Positions 53,452 to 61,644 of a stretch of 64,000 nt of DNA are shown one piece after another. The notes under the pieces were generated by a model, which made no database searches, was not told the origin of the DNA, and worked only from the letters and a program-made list of their open reading frames with translations. The first letter of the stretch is position 1. The number at the start of each line of letters is the position of its first letter. The position numbers and the translations under genes were made by a program. Source of the stretch: Shewanella sp. ANA-3 (GTDB lineage: Bacteria > Pseudomonadota > Gammaproteobacteria > Enterobacterales > Shewanellaceae); assembly GCF_000203935.1 (NCBI RefSeq), contig NC_008577.1, positions 4,774,001 through 4,838,000 on the forward strand, given 5' to 3'.

Positions 53452-54768
53452 ATGAAACCTAAGTTTTGGTGGCGCTTTCTTCCCCGCAGCGCCTTTAGCC
53501 AAACCGTTATGCTGATTGGTTGTCTACTGTTGATCAATCAGCTGGTCTCCTATGTCACTGTGGCTGTGTATGTGTTAAAGCCCAGTTATCAGCAAATCAA
53601 TCAGTTAATTGCCCGCCAAATCAATTTGTTATTTGTCGATGGTATCGATATCGGCCGCGAACACTTAACCATAGTCGATGCGCTCAATGCCAAAGTCCGT
53701 GACGATGGCATGAAGGTTTACAACCAACAACAGGCCCGCGAGGCGGGAATCGAACAGGCCACCTACTACGGTTTTTGGTCATCACAGATGTCGGAATACC
53801 TTGGTGGCGATGCTGAAGTTCGCGTCACCCACGGCACGGTATTACAAATTTGGATCCGCCCGCCGCAGGCGCCTTCGGTGTGGATTAAAGTGCCACTCAT
53901 CGGGCAAAACGTTTCCGACCTGTCACCACTTACCTTGTACTTAATGGTGATAGGTGCGCTCAGTGTCGCCGGTGGATGGTGGTTTGCCCGCCAGCAAAAT
54001 AGGCCACTCAGACGCTTACAAAAAGCCGCAATAGCAGTCTCCCGCGGTGAGTTTCCCGAACCTTTGCCGCTTAAAGGCTCCAGCGAACTGGTCGAGGTAA
54101 CCAATGCCTTCAACCAGATGTCCCACAGCATGAAACAGCTCGAACAGGACAGAGCCCTGTTGATGGCGGGAATTTCCCACGATTTACGCACGCCACTGAC
54201 GCGCATTCGCCTCGCCTCCGAGATGATGGTCGAAGAAGATCAATATCTTAAAGACGGTATCGTCAACGATATCGAAGATATGGACGCCATTATCAGCCAG
54301 TTTATTGCCTATATTCGCCAAGATCAGGAGGCGAGCCGCGAGCCCGGGCAAATTAATAAACTCATTCAAGATATCGCGCAGGCCGAAGCCAACCGCGACG
54401 GTCAAATTGAAGTCGTACTGAGCGACTGCCCCGAGGCCCTATTTCAAGGGCTGGCGATTAAGCGGGTGCTCAGCAATCTGGTCGAAAATGCCTTCCGTTA
54501 TGGTTCGGGCTGGGTGCGAATCAGCTCGCAATTTGATGGCAAGCGGATCGGTTTTAGCGTTGAGGATAATGGCCCCGGGATTGATGAATCACAAATTCCC
54601 AAACTGTTTCAGCCATTTACCCAAGGCGATATTGCACGCGGCAGTGTCGGCTCTGGCCTAGGCCTCGCCATCATCAAACGGATTATCGACCGTCACCAAG
54701 GCCAAGTGACCTTATCTAACCGCACTGAGGGCGGCTTAAAAGCCCAAGTCTGGCTCCCCCTGGAATAA
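53452..54768 (+). CDS. envZ: Osmosensor histidine kinase EnvZ
   Basis: A 438-residue inner-membrane kinase/phosphatase for OmpR. Two membrane helices (about 18-40 and 160-180) flank a periplasmic region of about 120 residues; a HAMP linker (RPLRRLQKAAIAVSRGEFPEPL) leads to the dimerisation domain with MAGISHDLRTPLTRIRLA (His243, same as E. coli EnvZ), and the ATPase domain has NLVENAFRYG, DNGPGID and GSGLGLAIIKR. Cotranscribed with ompR. Confidence 0.96.
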   Translation: MKPKFWWRFLPRSAFSQTVMLIGCLLLINQLVSYVTVAVYVLKPSYQQINQLIARQINLLFVDGIDIGREHLTIVDALNAKVRDDGMKVYNQQQAREAGIEQATYYGFWSSQMSEYLGGDAEVRVTHGTVLQIWIRPPQAPSVWIKVPLIGQNVSDLSPLTLYLMVIGALSVAGGWWFARQQNRPLRRLQKAAIAVSRGEFPEPLPLKGSSELVEVTNAFNQMSHSMKQLEQDRALLMAGISHDLRTPLTRIRLASEMMVEEDQYLKDGIVNDIEDMDAIISQFIAYIRQDQEASREPGQINKLIQDIAQAEANRDGQIEVVLSDCPEALFQGLAIKRVLSNLVENAFRYGSGWVRISSQFDGKRIGFSVEDNGPGIDESQIPKLFQPFTQGDIARGSVGSGLGLAIIKRIIDRHQGQVTLSNRTEGGLKAQVWLPLE

Positions 54769-54783
54769 ATCCTAAATTCAGAA

Positions 54784-54816
54784 TGACAACGCTGACATTC
54801 AACTCGTGTTGTCATA
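54784..54816 (+). terminator. Possible weak terminator after envZ
   Basis: Arms ATGACAAC and GTTGTCAT (54784-54791, 54809-54816) with a 17-nt loop, followed by ATTTATG; T run is poor. Confidence 0.35.
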
Positions 54817-54884
54817 TTTATGTCACGCGAAATTCATAAACTCTAGGCAGTTAACTTCCTAAAGTTTCCAATGAAGATTGCATC

Positions 54885-56861
54885 ATGAAGATTTCAACGC
54901 TGTCACTCTCAGCTTCGGCGCTGTTGTTATTGCTTGCTGGACTATTAGCAGCCGTGGTGCTGTGGAGCAGCGATCAAAGACAACAGATTGAGCAACAAAC
55001 CCAAGTGCTCCAAGGTCTACAACAGGATTTTCTCGTGGGCGTACGCCGCGATCTCGATGGCTATTTAGCCAGCGGTAACGCGACCCAACTCGAAGAAGCC
55101 AAAGCCAAACTGAGCAAGATTAAAACAGAGCTCAGCGAACTCAACCTCGCCGCAGCGGGCAGTGCCGATGAGGAATTGCAAACTGGCCTGAGTCAATTTA
55201 TTCAAGACTTAGATACCAAATACCGCGCCGCAGGCAAACTCGCGGGCAATCCAAGACAGCTACTGGCCCACGCCGAATCCGAAATGCTCGACTATAACCG
55301 CAGACTCGGCAGTTACGCCGACAAAGGTTTAGCCGTTAATGCCACTGTGGCCGAACAATACCTACAATTAAGCCGCGACTTACCCAGCATTGTTTATCAG
55401 TTATCGCAGCTGACCGATGGCTATCTCATCGATAAAAATCAGCAGCTTAAAAATATTCTCGACAGCACCAGCAAAGAACTAAACCAGTGGCGTGACCAAC
55501 TGAACGCCCTGCCGTTAATCGGCGTGTACGAGCAGCAGGAAGCCGATGAATTTGCCCTTGGCGCAAGTGAGCCTGAGCAGATTGAAGTGGGTGAAAATGA
55601 TCGCAGCGAGCTGTTAAGCCTAGCCAATCGATACAATAAAGAAGTCGCCAACACCCACCAACTGCTGCAAGCCAATCAGGAGATGCAAGAGCAGTTAATT
55701 CAAGCCATTAGCAGGGTTGAACAGCAACTTATCGCCCTCGGTGAGGCGCAGGCCGCCAAAAACCAACAGCTCAAATATGAGTTGCAAATCATTCTTTATG
55801 CGATGGTTTCGATTATGGCGCTATTTGCTATCGGCTATTTAATCCTGCAACAAAACCGCGTGGTTAAACCCCTTAAACGCCTCAATCAAGCCTTTATGCA
55901 ATTAAGCGAGTCCAACAGTCGCGAACGCTTGGACATTAATCGCCGCTGCGAAACCGGACAAATTGCAGGCCATTTCAACCAATTGCTACACAGATTCGAG
56001 CAGGAAGACGAACTCCAACGCCAACAAATGACTAAGGTTTCTCAATCCTTAAGTCAGTTGGTCGCGCGCATTACTCAACTGTCGCAGCACACCGAACACA
56101 CTCAGACCATTGTCGCCGACACTCAGTCGCAAACCGAGCATATCCGCAGCCTCGCCAATGAGGTCAGCCACACCTCGGCTCTTGTTGAACAAAGCGCGGC
56201 TGAAACCATGCGCCAAATGCAGTCGAGCCAGACCGAGGCCGAAGCGGTACTGAGTGCCACAGAACAAACCCAAACGGCAGTCGGCCTTTGCCACGCCTCG
56301 CTCGAAAGTCTGAATAACTCGGTAGCAGATGTGGCCAAAATTATTGATGTGATTGGCAATATTGCCGAGCAAACCAATCTATTGGCACTGAATGCTGCTA
56401 TCGAAGCCGCCCGTGCGGGCGAGCAAGGCCGCGGCTTTGCCGTGGTCGCCGACGAAGTGCGAAGCCTGAGTCAACGCACTCAGGTGTCGTTAAATGAAAT
56501 CGTGAAAATCCTGCATCAGCTCACCCAATCTAACCTCGCTCTCGGCGAGAGTGTTGATGGCATCGCCCAAGCAACCGACAGCCAAAAACAACGGGCACAG
56601 AGCCTATGGCATGTGGCGCAAACCGTGCAAAATCAAGCGAGTGAAATGGCCAATACCGCCAAGCAGGGTTCGCTTAACGCCAAAGAACAAGTCGATTACC
56701 TCGATGAGTTTGTTCGCAGCATGGATAACCTAAAAGACCAAGCGCAAACCAGTTCGCAGCAGAGTGAAGTGATTGCCCAAGAAGTACAACAAAGCGTGGA
56801 AGATATTGAGACCAGCCTGGGCATAGCCGACACCAACACTGTAGCAGCCCGAGCGGCTTAA
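54885..56861 (+). CDS. Methyl-accepting chemotaxis protein
   Basis: A 658-residue chemoreceptor. The first helix (about 9-28, LLLLLAGLLAAVVLW) is followed by a long, Gln/Glu-rich helical periplasmic sensor (about 30-300), a second helix (ILYAMVSIMALFAIGYLIL, about 305-323), a HAMP region (NRVVKPLKRLNQAFMQL) and the signalling domain with tip IAEQTNLLALNAAIEAARAG. It differs from the receptor at 10.7 kb in the sensor, so another ligand is expected; none can be named. It follows envZ by 116 bases, with a weak hairpin between, and ends at a strong terminator. Confidence 0.94.
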   Translation: MKISTLSLSASALLLLLAGLLAAVVLWSSDQRQQIEQQTQVLQGLQQDFLVGVRRDLDGYLASGNATQLEEAKAKLSKIKTELSELNLAAAGSADEELQTGLSQFIQDLDTKYRAAGKLAGNPRQLLAHAESEMLDYNRRLGSYADKGLAVNATVAEQYLQLSRDLPSIVYQLSQLTDGYLIDKNQQLKNILDSTSKELNQWRDQLNALPLIGVYEQQEADEFALGASEPEQIEVGENDRSELLSLANRYNKEVANTHQLLQANQEMQEQLIQAISRVEQQLIALGEAQAAKNQQLKYELQIILYAMVSIMALFAIGYLILQQNRVVKPLKRLNQAFMQLSESNSRERLDINRRCETGQIAGHFNQLLHRFEQEDELQRQQMTKVSQSLSQLVARITQLSQHTEHTQTIVADTQSQTEHIRSLANEVSHTSALVEQSAAETMRQMQSSQTEAEAVLSATEQTQTAVGLCHASLESLNNSVADVAKIIDVIGNIAEQTNLLALNAAIEAARAGEQGRGFAVVADEVRSLSQRTQVSLNEIVKILHQLTQSNLALGESVDGIAQATDSQKQRAQSLWHVAQTVQNQASEMANTAKQGSLNAKEQVDYLDEFVRSMDNLKDQAQTSSQQSEVIAQEVQQSVEDIETSLGIADTNTVAARAA

Positions 56862-56874
56862 ACTTGATACCAAT

Positions 56875-56904
56875 AAAAATGGGAGCCTAGGCTCCCATTT
56901 TTTT
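56875..56904. terminator. Bidirectional intrinsic terminator
   Basis: AAAAATGGGAGCC-TA-GGCTCCCATTTTTTT, between the chemoreceptor and the convergent peroxiredoxin gene. Confidence 0.93.
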
Positions 56905-56915
56905 CTAATCAGGCA

Positions 56916-57389
56916 TTAAAGTGCCGCTAATACCACTTCGGCTTTGCTCACCTCAAATGACTTAGGTGCTTCTACATTCAGTAAAGTCACCACACCGTTA
57001 TCGATGATCATCGCATAACGTTGTGAACGCACACCGCCAAAGCCAGCGGTATCCATCTCGAGTCCCAGCGCCTTAGTAAAGCTCGCATCGCCATCGGCAA
57101 GCATCAGTAACTCAGATGCATTTTGCGCTTCGCCCCAGGCTTTCATTACAAAGGCATCGTTTACCGATACACAGGCAATTAAATCCACGCCTTTAGCTTT
57201 AAATTGATCGGCCAGTACGACATAACCTGGCAAATGCGCTTCAGAACAGGTTGGCGTGAAAGCACCAGGCACTGCAAATAACACGACTTTTTTACCCGCG
57301 AACAGCTCGGTAACTTGATGATTTACCATGCCATCTTTAGTCAGTTGGCTTAGCGTCGCCGCTGGTAATGTTTGACCTTGAGCAATCAT
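56916..57389 (-). CDS. Peroxiredoxin, Prx5-like (AhpC/TSA superfamily)
   Basis: A 157-residue thiol peroxidase that reduces hydrogen peroxide and organic peroxides. The peroxidatic Cys48 sits in VPGAFTPTCSEAHLPGYV, the hallmark of the Prx5 group. A Cys occurs at about residue 74 (LIACVSVNDAFVMKAW) but no clear resolving Cys near the C terminus, so recycling may use glutathione/glutaredoxin or thioredoxin directly. No glutaredoxin domain is fused. A stand-alone gene with AGGAAGAG before its ATG. Confidence 0.94.
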   Translation of the reverse strand: MIAQGQTLPAATLSQLTKDGMVNHQVTELFAGKKVVLFAVPGAFTPTCSEAHLPGYVVLADQFKAKGVDLIACVSVNDAFVMKAWGEAQNASELLMLADGDASFTKALGLEMDTAGFGGVRSQRYAMIIDNGVVTLLNVEAPKSFEVSKAEVVLAAL

Positions 57390-57587
57390 GTCTCTCTTCC
57401 TTTAGTTAACGTAACTTGCCCATACTAGCCCGAATCCGAAATGATAAACACAGAGAGAAAAAAGGGATTTGTAGTAGAGGGGGCAAAGTGCCGATAAATA
57501 ACGAGAGTTGCTTAGTCTTGCATCGCCAAAGGCGGAAAATTGTTGGCAAAAATCAGCATAAGCCAACTCATATTGAACGGCAGATTA

Positions 57588-57938
57588 TCACTCCGGCCAA
57601 TCATCTCCTGATTGCCTTACGCAATAATCAAAATTTAACTCTGTCCCAAAAGGCTCACTAGGTAACTCTTTGCCGTTGATAGAGATTGTGAGATTGCTTA
57701 AGTTTTGAAGTTCGCTAAAGTAAGCCAAAGTATCATGGATTCTACTCGATTTAGCTTCATTTATTAAACTGACTATAAGGTTCTTTTGCTCTGTGGATAA
57801 ACTAACTAAGAGATTATTTATTTCCTCGTTTTCCGATGTTGCTGGAAATTGACCTTTCTTCACCCACTCTGATTTAACTGAACGACTTCGTTTAACGAGT
57901 TCATCAATTATCGATTTGTATTCATCCAGTGAATTCAC
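57588..57938 (-). CDS. Small orphan protein, possible cassette gene D
   Basis: A 116-residue soluble protein of unrecognised family, predicted mostly helical at the N terminus (LDEYKSIIDELVKRSRSVKSEW) and with a mixed C-terminal part (NLTISINGKELPS). Translation probably starts at a GTG (57938) with AAGGA upstream. It is AT-rich and read in the same direction as three more small orphans upstream of it; the size, orientation and spacers recall integron cassettes. Its downstream spacer contains AACAATTTTCCGCC...CTCGTTATT, resembling a worn attC site. Confidence 0.65.
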   Translation of the reverse strand: MNSLDEYKSIIDELVKRSRSVKSEWVKKGQFPATSENEEINNLLVSLSTEQKNLIVSLINEAKSSRIHDTLAYFSELQNLSNLTISINGKELPSEPFGTELNFDYCVRQSGDDWPE

Positions 57939-57944
57939 ACACTA

Positions 57945-58005
57945 TCCTTAAGAGGGTTATAACGACGTCCACAGCGGTGCCCAGCGGCAGCTAGCAGCAG
58001 GATCT
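57945..58005 (-). other. attC-like spacer C
   Basis: On the minus strand the spacer between two orphan genes runs from an ACGTAAC inverse-core-like heptamer to a GTTATAA core-like heptamer, about 57 bases, with the terminal TAAC and GTTA complementary and an inner partial match GATCC/GGACGTC. This is the layout of an integron attC site, but the heptamers deviate from RYYYAAC and GTTRRRY. Confidence 0.4.
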
Positions 58006-58035
58006 TGTTACGTGATGACTTGCGTGCCGATGTCA

Positions 58036-58266
58036 TTATTGAAATTCCCACGGGATTTCCTTTTTGAATAGATCAATTGCCTGCTCAACAAGCTCAAGAT
58101 CGAGATCCTTTTTGTATAGGGTGACCTCTCGGGTCTTTTGAGTATCATCCCGGAAGACTTCCATAAGTATTTCGCTACCAGAATAAACTTCTATTCCGAT
58201 ACCATCCCTACTACCGCCAACATCACTAGCAATGATGTATTTTTCTAACTTGGAGTGCTCACCCAT
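58036..58266 (-). CDS. Small orphan protein, possible cassette gene C
   Basis: A 76-residue acidic soluble protein with a predicted beta-rich front (YIIASDVGGSRDGIGIEVYS; EILMEVFRDDTQKTREVTLY) and a C-terminal helix (LELVEQAIDLFKKEIPWEF). No family was recognised; a small immunity-like or cassette-encoded protein is a guess. The ribosome binding site (GAG ten bases before ATG) is weak. Confidence 0.65.
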   Translation of the reverse strand: MGEHSKLEKYIIASDVGGSRDGIGIEVYSGSEILMEVFRDDTQKTREVTLYKKDLDLELVEQAIDLFKKEIPWEFQ

Positions 58267-58282
58267 ACTTGCTACTCAATTA

Positions 58283-58316
58283 TTGCCACACAACGCCGCC
58301 AGCAGCGGCCGAATGG
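58283..58316 (-). other. attC-like half-site in spacer B
   Basis: On the minus strand GCCGC-TGCTG-GCGGC forms a perfect hairpin directly before GTTGTGT, a possible attC core. No matching left half (ACACAAC) was found in the 105-base spacer, so the site would be truncated. Confidence 0.35.
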
Positions 58317-58371
58317 AACGAGATCAGAGACCAACGGAAGCTATGCAGGCTTGATTATATACAATTAACAA

Positions 58372-58641
58372 CTACAAACATCCTCTATAGATATTTACCA
58401 AGGATATGCTCATAGGGTGCTTCCTATCAAAAGCAACATAATACATTTGGATAAAATCTTGATCTGAATTCAATGGTGATTCAATGTGTGACGGAATGTT
58501 ATGTACAGCATCCATTAAATCTGCCACACACTCTGATTTTTCACCATTTAAGTTATCCCAACTTATAGTTCTCGCAAGCAATATTGCTTGAAGCAAGACC
58601 TCAAGGTGGGCACTAGCCTCGGGCGATAGCTGACTTTTCAT
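58372..58641 (-). CDS. Small orphan protein, possible cassette gene B
   Basis: An 89-residue helical protein (LSPEASAHLEVLLQAILLARTI; ECVADLMDAVHNIPSHI) with a Tyr/Asp-rich C-terminal part (DQDFIQMYYVAFDRKHPM). Family not recognised. The ATG at 58641 is preferred to the codon at 58671 because AAGGAC lies five bases before it. Confidence 0.65.
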   Translation of the reverse strand: MKSQLSPEASAHLEVLLQAILLARTISWDNLNGEKSECVADLMDAVHNIPSHIESPLNSDQDFIQMYYVAFDRKHPMSISLVNIYRGCL

Positions 58642-58658
58642 TTGATGTCCTTGACATA

Positions 58659-58722
58659 TAACACCCCGCACATGCGCGAAACTTGTGCGTGTCGCAAGAG
58701 TCCTAAGCTCCGACTCGAGTTA
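58659..58722 (-). other. attC-like spacer A
   Basis: On the minus strand the spacer begins right after the stop with ATAAC and ends with GTTATAT (58659-58665), giving complementary ATAAC/GTTAT ends about 62 bases apart, with an inner hairpin ACACGCACA/TGTGCGGGGTGT. Overall similar to an attC site, with non-consensus heptamers. Confidence 0.4.
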
Positions 58723-59091
58723 TTAGGGATGTACAGCAAAATACCACTTGTCCCTATTTGCATAAAATACCCAGTTTAGTTGTTTAGAAACCACGTAAAC
58801 AAACAAGATGTCTGTAGTTTCTTGGAATTTTTTAAAATTCGACCAACTTAAAACGAATGAATCCTCTAAACGCTTTTGAATATTTGTTGATTTGTAAATC
58901 CGTGCAAATGTTTCAAAGGCAAAAACCTGTTGTCCAATAAATTGTCCAAGACACTGATTAAACTCATCCTCAGTAATCCAACCATGATCGACAGAAATAT
59001 TTGAATCTACAACTGCCCATTCAGAACTAGTTGGAAGTAAGTCTAAATCTTGTTCAGTGTTAACAATCTGAGTTAAACAAGAAAACTCCAT
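58723..59091 (-). CDS. Small orphan protein, possible cassette gene A
   Basis: A 122-residue protein, mixed alpha/beta, with many aromatic residues (WAVVDSNISVDHGWITEDEF; WVFYANRDKWYFAVHP). No family was recognised. GAGG seven bases before the ATG is a good ribosome binding site. It is the first of four minus-strand orphans. Confidence 0.68.
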   Translation of the reverse strand: MEFSCLTQIVNTEQDLDLLPTSSEWAVVDSNISVDHGWITEDEFNQCLGQFIGQQVFAFETFARIYKSTNIQKRLEDSFVLSWSNFKKFQETTDILFVYVVSKQLNWVFYANRDKWYFAVHP

Positions 59092-59259
59092 CAGCTTGCC
59101 TCGTAAGCCCTAATATTTATATCGTGTGCATACACATACGCTTGGCAAAATCATTCACAGCCAACTGTTTTATAAATTCATTTAAACAATAGCAAGAATC
59201 AAGCTGGGTAGAAAGCAAGCATATGATTTCTGCTGGTTTTGTTATAAACATTTCGACGT

Positions 59260-59294
59260 AAAAAAGCAGCGCATCGATAGATACACTGCTTTTT
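59260..59294 (-). terminator. Intrinsic terminator after the GlyGly-CTERM gene
   Basis: Arms AAAAAGCAG and CTGCTTTTT (59261-59269, 59286-59294) with a 16-nt loop; on the minus strand the hairpin is followed by a T run. It lies about 50 bases after the stop at 59345. Confidence 0.8.
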
Positions 59295-59344
59295 AATTTA
59301 GTCGGTATTACTCAAGTATTAATTGTGATAATTTACATAAAATT

Positions 59345-60289
59345 TTATTTCAGGGTATTAACCCACTTCTCACGTTTACGTAGTGCCGCAAAAAGCCCCA
59401 GACCAAGCAAAGCAAAGATAGACAATGCGCCGCCGCTTTCTTCCACCACAATCACTTCGTCAACACGGTCACGGTCGCTACTTTCCAGCGGCAAGGCATA
59501 TAAGCCATCGGTGTCATCGGCGCTAATGGTGGCGACAATATCGCTATAACCTACTTCATAAACATCGATTAATACATCGTAGTGCTCCGTTGGATAACCA
59601 GTGTAGAGGGTGGTCAGCACTTCATAATCGTCCTGCGTTGAGTCACCGTAGATAGTAAACACGTCCGTGGTGTAGTAATGCACCCAAGGGCCGCCGTTAC
59701 GGCTGAGGTACAACTCGGCAAACAGGTCAGCGCGCTCATTGAGGTATGCGCCAAACACATCTACATCGAAGGTCACGCTGAAGGTTTGATAAAACCCATC
59801 GTAATCAAAGTCTTCAAACAAACGGCTGCTGGCATCAAAAATCGCAAAGCTGTGATACACGGGGGCGCGATAGGGATCTTCACTGGTCGCACTCGAGCTT
59901 GGGATAGGCTGACTCGTATGCTTAGCAATCACTTGTTCGCGGGTCATGGGGGTTGCGCCCATCAATTGCACGCGATGAGCACTCGGACTCTTAGCCGACA
60001 ACGACGGTGCTAAAGATTTAACTGCGGCCGCAGCGGCTTCACCCACACTTTGAGCGGGCGCCGACTGCTGCAATAGTCTTAGAGCCTGTTGCTCTTGCTC
60101 TGTGGCCTGCTCGGCATTGGCTTTTTTCGCCATCCCAATACTGGCCGCGCTAAAGGGGGCCAAGTTTGACTCGTCCAAGGACTCTGCGCTCACCATGGCT
60201 GGCGCCAGTAATGCGCCTGCCAATACCATTGCCTTGATAAAGGCTGTGTGAGTTGTGCCTACGATACCTGATTGATTGAGTGCGTTCAT
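59345..60289 (-). CDS. Exported protein with GlyGly-CTERM sorting tail (choice-of-anchor H type)
   Basis: A 314-residue exported protein. The signal peptide is AFIKAMVLAGALLAPAMVSAES. The middle part is Ala/Ser/Gln-rich and the rest a beta-rich domain (YHSFAIFDASSRLFEDFDYD; LSRNGGPWVHYYTTDVF). The C terminus has the tripartite sorting signal: ESGGALSIF, a hydrophobic helix (ALLGLGLFAAL) and basic RKREK, as in GlyGly-CTERM proteins cut by rhombosortase and exported by type II secretion. The family resembles 'choice-of-anchor H' proteins known in Shewanella; name from memory. Start 60289 replaces the open extension to 60340. A PhoP-like box lies 57 bases upstream. Confidence 0.85.
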   Translation of the reverse strand: MNALNQSGIVGTTHTAFIKAMVLAGALLAPAMVSAESLDESNLAPFSAASIGMAKKANAEQATEQEQQALRLLQQSAPAQSVGEAAAAAVKSLAPSLSAKSPSAHRVQLMGATPMTREQVIAKHTSQPIPSSSATSEDPYRAPVYHSFAIFDASSRLFEDFDYDGFYQTFSVTFDVDVFGAYLNERADLFAELYLSRNGGPWVHYYTTDVFTIYGDSTQDDYEVLTTLYTGYPTEHYDVLIDVYEVGYSDIVATISADDTDGLYALPLESSDRDRVDEVIVVEESGGALSIFALLGLGLFAALRKREKWVNTLK

Positions 60290-60656
60290 CTTGAATACCC
60301 CATTGGATAATCCGTTCAAATTGGTGACATTAGAGGGCACTCAAGGTGAACATAAGCTGAACATTAAAATCTGCCGTTTTTGCGAGCAAAAATGCCGTTC
60401 AGCCTCAATTCATCTGTTTTGGTTAACACTGCTAATATGTCACACGAACACTGGATATGACTCGTGGGCGCTAAATAGGTTCAGGCGGTAATTTACAAAT
60501 CGATTTCACCTGAATCACAGTGAATTTTAAAGGAATTGTGTTTACCAATTGGCTGATCTCTATGTGTTTGTTATGGTGATGAGGTATTCTTAGTCGACTC
60601 GATAAGCTATCCATCTAGCTATTCACTTAAGATCGCCGAACACGCGGGTAACAGAT
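60290..60656. other. Divergent regulatory region between the GlyGly-CTERM gene and the PepSY-phoPQ operon
   Basis: About 370 bases without a gene. A PhoP-like promoter faces the minus-strand gene (60329-60364). For the plus-strand operon no equally good box was found; a TGTTTA near 60540 has no matching partner. Confidence 0.5.
60329..60364 (-). promoter_or_regulatory. PhoP-like promoter of the GlyGly-CTERM gene
   Basis: Minus-strand reading: TGTTCA-GCTTA-TGTTCA (60364-60347 region), then 12 nt, then the -10 hexamer TCTAAT (60334-60329). The perfect direct repeat with N5 spacing and 12 nt to -10 is the architecture of PhoP-activated promoters. The sequence TGAACATAAGCTGAA is shared exactly with the site before the DUF3300 gene. 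Confidence 0.7.
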
Positions 60657-60959
60657 ATGAAACTTGGTTTGACACTGACCCTAGTCGCTTGCTTATGCAC
60701 CTCCTTTGGCAGCATGGCGGGCAATGATAAACACGATGATCGTAATCAATCGCGCGGCCAAGGCGTGAAGAATGAACAGCGCCGCCTAGTGGTGAATAGC
60801 CCAGATCAAGCCGTGGCCATGGCGCAGCGTCAATATCGAGGAAAAGTGCTCAGCGTGCAGTCGAGTGGTTCGGGCTACCGAGTCAAAATCCTCAATAACG
60901 ATGGCCAAGTCTTTTCTGTTTCGGTGGATGCCGCCACTGGGCGCGTGTCGAGGAATTAA
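60657..60959 (+). CDS. Small exported PepSY-domain protein
   Basis: A 100-residue protein with a signal peptide (LGLTLTLVACLCTSFGSMAG) and one PepSY domain (SPDQAVAMAQRQYRGKVLSV; YRVKILNNDGQVFSVSVDAATGRV). PepSY domains are thought to bind or inhibit peptidases or sense periplasmic state. It ends two bases before the response-regulator start, so it is translated from the same message and probably works with that two-component system as an accessory input; that is inference from context. Confidence 0.88.
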   Translation: MKLGLTLTLVACLCTSFGSMAGNDKHDDRNQSRGQGVKNEQRRLVVNSPDQAVAMAQRQYRGKVLSVQSSGSGYRVKILNNDGQVFSVSVDAATGRVSRN

Positions 60960-60960
60960 T

Positions 60961-61644
60961 ATGCGACTCTTACTCGTTGAAGACGATTTAGCACTTCAAG
61001 CCAACTTAAAACAGCACTTGCTCGATGCTCACTACAGCATAGATGTCGCCAGCGACGGTGAAGAAGGCTTATTCCAAGCCATTGAATATAATTATGATGC
61101 CGCGATTATCGATGTCGGTTTACCTAAACTCGACGGCATTAGCCTGATTCGCCGCGTGCGCCAAAAGGAACGCGCGTTCCCCATCTTGATCTTAACCGCG
61201 CGCGACAGCTGGCAGGATAAAGTCGAGGGACTCGATGCGGGTGCCGATGACTATCTTACTAAGCCCTTTCATCCCGAAGAATTAGTGGCTCGACTCAAAG
61301 CTTTGATCCGCCGCTCGGCCGGTAAGGCGAGTCCAGTGATCACTAACGGTCCCTTTAGTTTAAATACCAGTAGCTTAGAGGTGCGTAAAGGGGATGAACT
61401 CGTCACCCTAAGCGGCTCTGAATACAAGCTATTCGAAATCTTTATGCTGCATCAGGGCGAGGTGAAGTCAAAAACCGCGCTCACCGAACATATCTACGAT
61501 CAGGATTTTGACCTCGACTCCAACGTTATCGAAGTCTTTATCCGCCGTTTATGCAAAAAGCTCGACCCAGATAACCAATACAATCTGATCGAAACCCTGC
61601 GCGGCCAAGGTTATCGCTTAAGAGTCATCTCCCCAGATGAGTAA
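60961..61644 (+). CDS. PhoP-like response regulator
   Basis: A 227-residue OmpR-family regulator. The receiver (LLLVEDDLALQANLKQHL) has the phospho-acceptor Asp51 in AIIDVGLPKLDG, Thr in ILTARDSW, Lys in YLTKPFHPEELVARL. The winged helix (SGSEYKLFEIFMLHQGEVKSK; DSNVIEVFIRRLCKKLD) has the PhoP-type recognition helix sequence NVIEVFIRRLRKKL-like. The start at 60961 is chosen, since the open frame to 60865 lies in the PepSY gene. It overlaps the kinase gene by eight bases. Promoters with PhoP-like boxes on both sides support its identity. Confidence 0.93.
   Translation: MRLLLVEDDLALQANLKQHLLDAHYSIDVASDGEEGLFQAIEYNYDAAIIDVGLPKLDGISLIRRVRQKERAFPILILTARDSWQDKVEGLDAGADDYLTKPFHPEELVARLKALIRRSAGKASPVITNGPFSLNTSSLEVRKGDELVTLSGSEYKLFEIFMLHQGEVKSKTALTEHIYDQDFDLDSNVIEVFIRRLCKKLDPDNQYNLIETLRGQGYRLRVISPDE

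Noticed and set aside
60530..60610. PhoP-like box before the PepSY-phoPQ operon (TGTTTA near 60540)
   Set aside because: The second half (TGGCTG) does not match and no -10 lies 12 nt downstream.
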